Part shown: one piece after another, positions 23,001 through 35,000 of the stretch | How positions within the stretch are numbered: position 1 is the first letter of the stretch | How the letters are laid out: each line of letters begins with the position of its first letter | From: Ectocarpus siliculosus | Taxonomy: Eukaryota; Sar; Phaeophyceae; Ectocarpales; Ectocarpaceae | Assembly (NCBI GenBank): GCA_000310025.1 | Contig: FN649737.1 | Coordinates: 2,834,165-2,885,275, forward strand | Direction of reading: 5' to 3' | Length of the DNA stretch: 51,111 nucleotides | Position numbers and translations under genes: made by a program | Notes under the pieces: model-generated | Database searches by the model: none | The model's input: the letters and a program-made list of their open reading frames with translations, nothing else | What the model was told of the DNA's origin: nothing

Positions 23001-26000
23001 TTCAACAAGAATGCCGAGAAGGCCAAGAAACTCAGCGCGAATCTGAAGGCAAGGGTTTGTCTGGTGACCAAGTGTCACATTGAAAACAATTGTGGGCGTG
23101 TGTGTTTCCTCGGCTGACTCAAAGTTGGAGAGAGAGAGAGGCGTTCTTTTGAGAGGCGAGAAGGGAGGATTGAAGAACTTCTGGCTCGAATTATGGACAG
23201 AACGAACGCCAGGAAATGAATTCTGGTGGAATCGTAGTGCGTATTGACTATCCAGTCCTGAATTCCGGGTTGAGCACGTACGGATATTCTTGGAGCGTGA
23301 AAGGGAAGAAGCCACGCAGCACGGAATAGCATTACCTGTGGGACCAAGGTATCGTACCTCGCACGATACTACCAGATTGACGTTGTAAAGTTCAATCCCG
23401 GCACATGGCTTGGGGTCATCTACATGTAGAAATAAGTTCGTGTATCAGGGAAAGATCGGGAAAGATTCCGCGACTTCTTGGGACTTATTCAGGAGGAGTC
23501 ATCTAGTCGTGCTTTCAAATCATCTTTGATGCCAAAATACGCAAACCTGGCCAATCAATGCGAGCGGGATCTAATCCACAGCTGAACCGAACAACAACCG
23601 GCACCAGGCTCCGTTTCCTTCTTCACATCACCTTGTGATCGTTGACTTCATCGCGTCTTCACCAATGGTCTTCTCTGAGTACCGAGGGGCCTTTCTGTTT
23701 CTCTTCAAGAACAGGGCAATATATGCGCTCGCCACATGCATAAAAAGAACATGATGATGTACGTTTACACATCCACTTCAAGAGTGTTGGTTACGACGTT
23801 AAGTGTGGTAGCGTTGGACACGATGTAACAGGTCAACACACAGAGTGACGAGGCGGTGAAGGAGAAAGCGTTTTCGGCGCTATTATCAGCGGTCAAGTCG
23901 ACACAGCAGGAGAGGGCCGTCATTCTCAATGCTCTCGTCAGGATGCGGACGAGGTAGTACGTGTTGATTTTTCTGTCGCTTGTACAAGCGTCAACAAGCG
24001 TGCCGTTGGTGTAGCTGTCGTATCTTATATGTTCGTGTCAACAAACAACAATATATTCAGCACTTTGTGTGCAATTACTGAGATTGGCGTCACGAGCTTA
24101 CTTGAAAGCTCTTGAGTACCGACCACGTGCCCTCGCGTCGTAAGACATGAACTGCAAACTCCACTCACTCCACCCGAGTTCTTCAATCCCGTCCGCGAGA
24201 CCAGAAGCCCCGCCTCAACAACATTGACATGGCACAACATTCGATTCTAAAATCAAGTTAACGGTGTGGCCCCCTCCAGGTTGATTAGCGCGGCGTTCGC
24301 CAAGTGGCATACAGGAAAGCATGCCACCGTGGACAAAGTGGAGATTTCGTCCGAGTACGTCATCCGCGGCATCGGCGGCCGACACCTTATGTGGGCAGAG
24401 GTATGCTACTACCGCAGTTTCAGGAGTTAACGTCTCCATCGCTGCAAACGCCCCCGCACTCTGTTGAGCGAAAAACGAGCACGTAAACATCGCAGAGACA
24501 TTTCCTCCTTGGAAAACGAGCGCTTTAAGAATATGCGGCACAGGCTTGCGCGGCAATAAATTCTCCCTCTTACTTGATACAAGGTACTGGGGTACACACC
24601 CCAGGTTTGAGATGCACGCGACGAAAGAGGGGGAATTAAAACTAGAATCTGTTTCGCGAATAACAGAGAGAACAGCACTGACTGACCATTATTATTATCA
24701 CCGTGAGTGTAATAAATGTTTCTCATGTTCCGAAACTATGAAGCTATAAAGTCTGGGAAAAACTCCCGTTCGTTATATCTTCTGACGGCAGCTACATACA
24801 CTCACATCGAGCAAGGACACCCAAGCCATCTGCCCGCACCCTTGCCGTTGGGCATTTCTAGATAGTGCAACCTAAATGCAACGATTATCCTACGCAAACA
24901 AATCGAAAACTAATCGCTTGTTACGGAGCACTTGTGGCACTTCCTATTTTCTTCGCAGTTTTCAGAAATGTAACGTCATAGGGTGTGTATCGCCGGCTGG
25001 CAAGGGAGCCTGCGGAACCCGCACAGAACGCTCAATGCGTTAATCTCGGAATGAAATGGCAGAGAGGGGAGCATGAAAGAGTCGCAATACCCCAATGAAT
25101 AATGTCAAAGCTTGTTGAGCGCAGTAGGGTTGATTCTCCGAGCAGGTCCTTGATTTAGAAGTACTGGACTCGAAGACACCTTTCAAATGCATCAGGTTCA
25201 TCTGTCTGTCTTCAGGAAGGACGTGAAGTGATGGAGAAAGAGCTCCAGGTGGTAATGAGAGATGCGGCGGCGCTCCGCCGAGATTTCGCGCGGATGAGCT
25301 TGACCAACAAGCAGAAGAAGGCGCTGGAAGGCAGTGCCATTTTCCACGAAACCGAGCTAGGATCCTTTGTGGAGGATAGCGAAGCGGCCGGGTTGGACAC
25401 GGCTCTGGTTGCGCAGGTAAAATAAATTGCTCGAACATGTATCATCCCGTCGAAACGACTAATAATATATTTGGAGCTGAAGATTACAACTCGATGACAC
25501 TGGCGTTCTGAAATGTATGGAGAAAGCGCTCCCGAACAAATTATGCCTGCTCGAGACATGCATATACAGAACGGGCCCAGACATAAGAGAAAACGTCAAC
25601 TTAGGTGGAGGCTTATTTTCTCATTTCATCTCCACCGCACAGATTGTTCATTTAGCTAGGGTATACCCGCTGAGCTAAATAGCTGTGTTTGTTCATTTTT
25701 CGCGAAAATGTGAGCCTCTTTTTCTTCACGAAATATTTCAAATAGCGGCGGGCCCGTTCTGCAAGGCGCGACCCGGACCTTTTTCCGGAATTCCTCCGGC
25801 GTTTTCTTGGAAACCCCCTTAATAATGAAAGTACTGTAGTTCGATGGGGAACGATTACTGTACCCGGAAAAAATCGAAGAAACACAAAAATCGTCATGTA
25901 TGTGTGGAGCTCAGAGCCTGTGGTCGCAAGGAACGCAGAGAGAGGCAAGACGAGGTTCACCTTGCATGCACGCATAGCGAACAGAGGGTGTGTGTGTGAA

Positions 26001-29000
26001 CGAGAAGGAGTTTGTATATACATCTATCTGTGCCCGTTCACGAGGTGGGGGGATCGAATCGGAAACGGTTACTACCGTGTTGCGTGGTGGTAGTATGCAT
26101 ATCACGAATAAGAACCCGCGCATATTACGAGGATCGGAATCCGCCGCTGCAGGCTGAGCAGTTTTAACGTTGGGCCAGAACCGTAGAAATATCTCTGAAG
26201 AAAGATACCACATTATTTAGCGGGACAAAAGAGAGATTATGTTCACTTTCAAAAAATACCCACCACACACAAACGAAAACAAGAACAAGGGATGATGTGA
26301 ACGGAAAAAAAAAAGAGAGGAAAAACATACGCGTACGGAGAATCGAACTCCGGGCAAGTGCTTGGAAGGCGCTTATGTTACCACTACACCACACGCGTCG
26401 TGTTGCTTGATTGATATGCAGATTTTGCCTACATGAACCTTCAGCGGAACAATCATTCATGACGCAAAATGACTGCTGTAACATAGCCAGCTCAACACAG
26501 CAGTAGACCTCGAAGCTGATGCGTAACAAGAGTTATGTGTGTAAACACGGAATGCCCAGCCAATAATGGAGAACGTGCGGCAGCAGGCGCCATCTTGAAC
26601 TTGAACCCAGTGTGGTGATGAACAGCACTGCTTTTTTCAGGTATGTACGTTGTACCCTTACCCCCGACCAAGATAGCTAATGGCGACGCCTGAGTACGGC
26701 CGCCGTGTGCTCTCTCCTACCCCCAGCGTACGTGTCCGGGCTAGAGAAAAGTCTGAAAGTCTTTCCAAAACAACCCATGGCAGGACGCGCCGCCCAATGC
26801 TTGTGGTCCTTCATCTACAGGGCAGAGCCGTAGTTTAGAACTCCAGGGTGCTGAGCCCCGCCCAACACTAGAGCCACCACTGCATTCTCTGTTGGGTTCC
26901 TGAGAGTACAGCCGCGAGGGTGGCGCCGGTCTGCAAGCTACGCCGCTGCTGAAGCACTACTCCACATGTAGACTAATAATATCTAAATATCTACTGATGG
27001 GCGTGTGCATTTATTCGCCACCCGGTGCGTCGACGTGGACGGAGTCCAGGAGACATCACGAACCATGTCCGTATACATCATTCTATAAGTCGACATGCAT
27101 ATACAGCAGCAGTGCAGTGTCAACTCTGCACGTGTCTTTGAACAGAGACCCTGGTTTGGACGCGGGCATCTTTTATGTACATTGTACTGCTGCACACCCC
27201 GCGTCTCATCCTGTATACAATGTTCGCGTATCGCCCACAGGCTCGTAACATAGGAGCGTCGTCGATATCTTTCAGAGCCCATCCATACGCTTCGATGTAT
27301 TTTTGGTGTCAGAGAGCATGTTGATGAGATACAAATGATTGATCACGGAGCGAGTAAATGCGTGTGCCAGTCAGTGTTCTTGTCGCAACATACGTGGACT
27401 ACATGATGTACACGTATTGGCGTGGTGCATTTTATGCACACCTGTTCGCGACAGCGCGCGGTGATGTTCGTCGACCACTTCGGTGCAAGCAGCAGAGGAC
27501 GCCTGCTGTACTGCACGTTCCTCCCTTTTATCAGCCGTGCATTCCGCTGTGTCTCTCAGCAGGTATCTAGCACTGTATCTACGTAGTCTTCAGATGGATG
27601 TCTACGCATCGTCGGGGCGATGATTGCAAATGTCTCGCTGAATGTTCATGTAGGCAAAATCTACACTACTCCCAAGCAACAATGACGCGTGTGGTGTAGT
27701 GGTAACATAAGTGCCTTCCAAGCACTTGCCCGGAGTTCGATTCTCCGTACGCGTATGTTTTTATTTCATGTCTGTAGTCTAGACCTTATTTTTTTAACCT
27801 CCTCCCTGTTCCTCGTTTCGTCTTGTCGTGTGTTTTTCGTCCCGCGAGTGCCGTCTCTATTGTATTCATTTAAATTAAAGCTTACGTTACTTTTGGGAAA
27901 GCTCTATGGCAATTAAATATCGGTGTGTATTTTGTTGTTCATCTCCCTCTTTTTCCGTCTGGCCCTTCTCTGCACATCATTGTACTCCGGAAAATATGCA
28001 GATGAAGGCGCCTGCGTGTCGTCTCTGGCGATGTATTTCTTTCCGCATGAACAACGTTGTCTGTCGAAGACCAAATAATATTGTTCGATCGTGGCCGTCC
28101 GTGAGTCGTCATACTGGCATCTCCTTCTTTTGGACTCGCCGAAAAACTGCACAGTACTACTTGTAATACGAAGTGTAATACTCAAACAAATGCAACATAA
28201 TTAATCGTCAACGTGTCTTCTTGTCGGGCTCCCGCGGTTTGCGCGCACATCTTCAGGGCGATGGGTTCATCAAGATTGGCCAGGCAGCGAAGGCTTGCAT
28301 CTGCTACTCTCGGCAGGTGTGAAGCAAACACCACGATCGATCGTGGAGGGATATCTAGTGCTACAACTGTAGTCAGCCCTGAATGATGTCACATCGTTTT
28401 TCTCTGGGTTTCGTGTCGGAACCTCAGCCATTGGCTTCTTTTGTGTACCTCTCCCTTTGCCAAGTCATCTGCTCTTGGGATGGCCAATTGTTTTTTTTTT
28501 TAAAGGATCGGGATCCTGCACGTATAGATTTTCCTAAATGCCCTCTTGGTCTAGACTAATAGTTGATTTTTGCCCCCGCCAGACATGTGAGTCATTCGGA
28601 TAGAAAGGGACGTAGGACTCAAGTATCACCCCCCCCCGCCTGCGCGTGGTCCGGTGGTGCATGCACGCTTACACCCGCGCGTTCAACCCACACAGATTTC
28701 AAACCTTGACGTGCAGTCCGATCGAATGGGCCTCACTGCTCTCGGCGTGGCCCACGCTAGGCTAGCAAAGGCTCAAAAAGCATGCGATCGTGTCGACCTC
28801 GCGGCCGTGAGCTTCGAAAGGTACGTGCCGAAATGTTTGCTTGCGTCCGTCGAACGGAATGTGCGTTTTGACAAGCATACGCCACGAAACAAGTTTGGTC
28901 TTTTTGTCGGTCCGACGGTTCATGTACAATAGTGTCCACTGGGTGCCGTACGCAGACCTAGACGTTAGCTTCTGGATCAACCTGAACACGTAAACATATT

Positions 29001-32000
29001 GCCTGTGTCCGCACGCCTCACTGCTACTGACGACAAGTACAGAATTTCTCGAACAGGAAAAGCGACGAATCTTCTCACCATCAACAACAACAAAAAACAT
29101 GTGCTAGAAGCATGCTCTAGGGTACAACTCTGAAAATAGAAAACAGGCGCAATAACGTCACACGAAACCTTCGAAATGGCTGCCCACATGTGTGTCTCAG
29201 GACGTACTCAACGATAGAAGCGAATCAGTGGTGGAGGAATTCGGCCTCAAGGGGGCCCGATTTCCATATGAAGTGAAGATCAACGCATAAACAACCCATG
29301 ATGTGTTAAGCGCGTTGATAGAGACAAGGCGAGCATCCGGAAGTAAGAAGTCCCCTGCTGACGACACAAACAAACATAACGCACGTTCAGGGCACTGGAG
29401 CTTTCCACCGAGGGGAAGCACCTCCCGGGTATTGTGGACGCGCTCGAAGGTCTTGGCCGCTGCTGCCTCGAGAACTGCCAGTACAGGTGTGTGGGCTGTT
29501 GCTGCTGTCTGACCTCCGAACCACTCAATGACCTGCGTGAGGGTCGAACAACGAAAGAGTTGCTCGTTAAGAAAAGCTGGCAGCTGGTGACTGAAGCAGC
29601 AGCATTCGTGGCAAAAGTGCTGACCTTTTCAAACTTGTTAGGAGTTGTCTTTGAAGACAGCATTCAAATTGTTGTAGCTGACGTGTGCAGAAAACCACTC
29701 GCCTCTCCCTGCCCCACCCCGCCAACCGATGGTGACGTCTTGTAATTTCGGAACCTTCATGTATGGCTCTCGTTGTTCTTTGTATATGTAACACAGGGAC
29801 CCTCCATATGCGAACCTCATTCTCTGTTGTAATGTTTGTTTGGTGATTGCCCAGGGATGCAGTTTCATTGTTCAAGCGGGCGCTTGCGCGGAACGTGGAG
29901 ATAAGGAATCTCCCGCAAGACGCACGTCTTTTTCGCCTTCTAGAGGAAGGCCATCGCCGGATGGTTGATGACGTACGCGTGGGATAGACGTCGTACTATT
30001 CTTTTTATCGCTACACGATTTTGGTTGCGGGCAAGGCTCTCCACTTTGAAGCAGCGTGGAATGAGTGGTTACACCCCGCACTTGCATCACTGGCCGGGAG
30101 AAAGTGGAAATTTCGTCATTTCCTAGTATCCTCCGCTTCACTTGTTCGGGTAAATTCACAACATCGAAGCTAAGCCTGACAGCACATCCATATCCCATTA
30201 CGTGCCTCCTCTATCTTGGCGGATACTGGCGTCGCCAGGAGCACGCGAAGGTTTACGCGGACAGGGCCGAGTCGATCGAGAAGGAGATGGAGAGCAAACT
30301 TTCGAAAGCCAAGGCTAGTCTCGAAGATTCCACCACGCGCCTCGTCGGGCGGACGGCTAACAGCGCCAAGGTCTGCCCGTGCTTGTGGAGCACCAATACC
30401 TCATATCCTGAGCTTGCTTGTGTCAATCTTGCCCCTCTTCAAGTAGCCTCTTGTGTTAAGCTCGCCCGTCTTCTGGTAGCCTTCACTATCTACAGTACTG
30501 GTTGAGAATTTGGAGCTTCATGCGTGTGGCATGTCGCCGTGTAGTTGCAGAGGGTGCCCTCGTCAACTCGTTGCTGTGTTCTCTTCCCCCTTTGATTGTT
30601 ATGGACAGAAAAACGTATAAAATTTGTGTTTTAGGTCGGCCTATTTCGTCGATATCACGAATAACCCCCAACTTGGATACGGCGTTTTGTGAAGGGTGAC
30701 GTTGAGTCCGTAGCTTTCGAAAGACGTCTCTATCGCTCGGTCATGGCCCCCACGATGTTTGGGAGCAGTGAAAGGGGCGTTTGGTTTTGTAAACGGCGCT
30801 GTTCATAAGCACGCGTTATCGATCGCTCGGATTCTCGCAATTTAGTGTGCACCCTATATCTTGTCCGTTATACTTTTTATTCAACGAACAACGCCATTGT
30901 TTGACAGAGTCCGAGTATAGAAAACCAGTTTTCCTCATGTGCAATTTTAAACTGGGGGGCAGGTGATTCGCTTGGAGAGGGTCACGGCGGGCTACGTAGC
31001 CATGTGCTCGAGACGGGCGTACCTCGTCGAAAATCTGAAGGAAACGCTCATCGCTAAAAAGGCGCAGGAGAAGGTGCGTGAGGTATCAAGCGATGTGCTC
31101 AGTATAGAACACACAACAGCCTGATAGGATTGTATTTTTCTGCCCTCGGCAGAGAATGTGGAGCACGTTGAGTGCTGAACATGTCCTCCCGCAGTTCGTC
31201 CGCGGCCGCGATCGGGAAACGTGGTTCTGGAATATTCATCACCATCGCAGACCCGCAAGGGAAGTTTGGAATGTTGAGGGTTTCGTGAGAATGGAACATC
31301 TTCGGCTTTCCTTGTCTTGGAAATCTGCTGTTCCACGGGACAACGTATTTACTCCAAGGCAGCGTTTCCATCTCATTAGCTCAGGATGACTACGAGGAGG
31401 TCATGCTTGCGCTTGACGGATTGGGAAAAGCAAGGGTTGAGCTTGCCTCGTCTTTTTTTTTTTTCCCTGTATCCTGGCGCCTCCATCGTTGAATGACTTG
31501 GGCAGGTGGTGAAAATGCATGAGGCAAAGCTCCAGCTCATCAAGGAGCAGCTGCAGGAGGCCCTGGAGACCGACAAGGACGCCATGTCCTCCACACTCAT
31601 CGTCGAGGGAGAAATCATGTCGTTCGAGATAGAGGAGCTCAAGATCAGACTCAGAGAGAGAGAAATTGAGGTACGCGTGCATAGTGTACAGCAAAACACT
31701 CAGAACGCATCAAGAGTTACTCCCGTTGATCTACTACAGTAGTGCAGTTTTTTTCCGCTAGACGTGACACATCATTCAACGACGAATTCGATGCTGAAAT
31801 GGAACAAAAGAGAGAGGAGGTAAAACTGGGCCCAAACCTCGGTTTCTGTGGTTATGTGTTCACGAAAGCCGTGTTTCAGAGCCACTGGCAGCAGCACGCC
31901 GCCGAGGGGCGATATTGCTGGGTTTGAAGTGTGTCCCGGTGTGGCGACGAACAATGACAAGCTGGCGTAACGCAGTGACGGTGACAACATACGAACTGAC

Positions 32001-35000
32001 AACACCACAACAGGTGTCTTCCGAATTGACGAGACATGCCGGGCTCCTGACGGCGCTGTCCAACCGCGTGACCAACTCGGCGGACGAAATCGATGGTCTG
32101 GACCAGGTACGGGGGCTCCACATCACCGAATCGAGTCTTCGCCGTAAGAGAAGACTTCGCACAACAAAAAGTAGGCAACAACCGAATTGGACCAACCTCT
32201 TCTCTCCCACCGTCAAAATCAAGCACCGTATGTGTCCACTTTCTTCTATTGCGCGGTACTTAACTTTGTCTCGCCAAGGAAATCGCCATTGAGGGTGGCC
32301 CTCTGATGACCAGCGTCGTCGGCAAGGCTCGCCTGCGCCTGATCGGGATGAACCCGTCCAACACAGCCGGTAACGAGGTGGAGGGCACGGCGACGGGGGG
32401 GATCGAAAAGATCGTAGCCGCGGAAGGGAGAAAGGTACCCTTTTGTATACAGTGCTAGAAACGCCTCGCCACATAAACAAACAGTGTTGAGCGCAATCCC
32501 CAACGGGCTAAGGCACATAGGAATCGAATAGGAGGAGCGAAAGGGTTCTGTTGGAATGCGTTCTATTATAGTAGGGCCATCGTGCAACAACGCGCAAGGG
32601 GGAGGCGGCGACTTGAGAAACCGAAGTATCCACGACATGTAGCCTCAGGCACACACGTGACACTACCTTTGATATCCGTCGCGAGAGCGACAGTCAACCG
32701 CCGCATGCTAGGCAATACCTGATAGGTCACCGCGCCTATCGATTTCCCTGGAGTGCATGGACTCCGGACTGGCGGTGTTGTAGGGTAGACCAAAACTAGC
32801 GTGGATACTCTCATCACAAGTAGGGAGAAAACCGTGTAGCCCCCACCGGAGCGCACAGCTTGAAAAACTTTCGGAGTTGATTAGACTGCGCCGGGTCCAG
32901 CACCTCGCTCTGTATGGTTTCCGTCCCCATCGTGCTTGTTGGCGTTGCTAACACCGTTGCTGCCGTCACTTATCCGCGAAGGTCTTGGTGTACGGAATAG
33001 CGACGGGAACGCTGGAGCATGTGTTCAGCGGGGATGAGCCGGGCAGACACACGGGAGAGCTGCTGGGACACTCTAGGGTAATAACTGCCCTCTTTTTCTA
33101 CAAGAGCGTGGTGTACACTGGTTCCATGGACTGCACCGTGCAGGTAATATGGAGTGGCAGGCTACCTCCTCGGCGGGTAGATGCGACATGTGAACGCTGG
33201 ATTATGGGAATTATAGGCACCACTCAATGGTTGCCCGTGGCACGGCATCGTTCTTTTTTTTTGTGAGAATATACACATGCGGTTCCTGGCAGGACCATGA
33301 AGGCAGAAAAAAACGAATATCATCAATGGATACAGGATATATTCGGTCAAGGTTCATTTCAAGGGCATAGTTCGCTTTCCGACAACTTGTTCTCTCTAGA
33401 TGACGAGAACAGACGGAGAATTCTGGGACTCCCACGTTAAAAGGTAGCCAATGTATAGCCCATGAATGGTCTGGAAGTGCTTAGCAATATCTGAAACGAA
33501 TTGCGGGATAGTGTGCTGAAATGGGCAGAATCTGCAGTCAAGGGCACATTTTCTCAGTCAAGGGCACATTTTCTCAGTGCCGAAGACTACGCGTCCATCG
33601 TTTCGTACAAATACCCTAACCTTATCTCTGCCCCTTTCTGCATCGGTGTTCGCACAATCCGTGCGTAGCCTCGACACAAGGAATCCTCGTAAGCACGTTT
33701 CAGCCGGGATAAGCAATGACATGAACGCGAAGAAAAACCGATTTTGCCGCGCTCTCTACCGAACAAGGTGTGGGACGTCGACGAGAGAAAACGCCTCATG
33801 GTGCTTCAGGGACACGAAGCTACGGTCTGCAGCGTGGTGGCGGACGAGCACAAGATCGTCTCTGGAGCGGCGGATAAGGTTCAGAAGTAATCGATGTTTT
33901 CCCTTTCCAGCTTTACGTTCATATTTCGCGCGATTCGACCGCTCTTTACGATGAGTCTCGTTGTATAGCTGTCTACACGAGGGTTAGGTGGCATTTCTTT
34001 TTTCTCGCGGGACGTGGTTGAAGCCACATCCGGAGCACTATGGAGAGTATACAGGAATAGACTGTACCCCCTAGGTGAACATTCGTGCTTTGGCGCCCTC
34101 GGTCACCACCGCGGACGCCTCTTTGCCAACCAACCAAGGATTTTTGACAGCCCATGCTTGTGCGAAGCCTCACAACGTCATTCTTAAAACGAAAAACACT
34201 CATCGGGATCACGTTTCCCTTTGCTGACACACCTCTATCCGATTCGCCCTTGCTTACGATCAGAACATCCTTATTTGGAATCATGGAGACGGCCGCATTT
34301 TGCGGGTTCTTCACGGACACACCAAGAGTGTCATCTCTTTGCATACTGGTGAGAATCTGGTATGGAGCACGACGTTTCGGAACATGAACAAGCTTTCGAA
34401 GAAGACCGGATTTTCACTCGTTTCCATCGTGGTAGGGCCGGAGATGGCGACGTTGGATGAAAGACCACAACGAGTAAATTTACGGTAGAAAGCAGACAAC
34501 AGCAGCAACAACGACAACGAAAACGACAACGACAACTCCACCAGGTGCCTCGTTCATCCTGAGTGGGGGAGCCGACGGGGATATTCGTCTCTGGGGCGCT
34601 GGAAACGTTTCGAGGTTCTCGAAGGCGAGGACAAACAACGCCACCGTGGACAACGAAGATGAGTTGGAGCGGTACGAGTGCAAGCAGCGGTTGGCCGGGC
34701 ACTATCGTTCCGCCACCTGTGTGTCGTACGGGCGGCTCGAGCTCGTCAGTGGCCACGAAGACGGTGAGAAGCGCCGTGAACTTTCTTTCTTGTCTCGACA
34801 TCTTGGCGGGGGTGCTTTTAAGGGCAAAAGCAACTACCTTTACGGTTGGAAGAGCGTTTCCTCTACTTGCAAGAGCTTCGATAGAGACTACGATGTTCGG
34901 CCAACTCGAGCTGGTCAGCGAATGGCGACGGCCAGAGAAAAACACAGCGGAATGCTACTTGAAAGCTTTTTGTGAATGCGAAACATGGCAATTAGTTATC

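Larger units (their letters stand above)
25417..28256 (+). other. Intron 22 of the large gene (2.84 kb) hosting tRNA genes
   Basis: The longest intron of the gene, bounded by GCGCAG|GTAAAA and ATCTTCAG|GGCGAT, joins coiled-coil exon 22 to exon 23 in phase 0. Besides two tRNA-Gly genes in opposite orientation, nothing coding is recognisable. Confidence 0.65.

Noticed and set aside
29191-29270. Exon-like segment DVLNDRSESVVEEFGLKGAR after TGTCTCAG
   Set aside because: Its frame does not fit the phase of the preceding exon donor, and skipping it restores an uninterrupted TPR helix (SFERALEL). It could be an alternative exon but is not needed.
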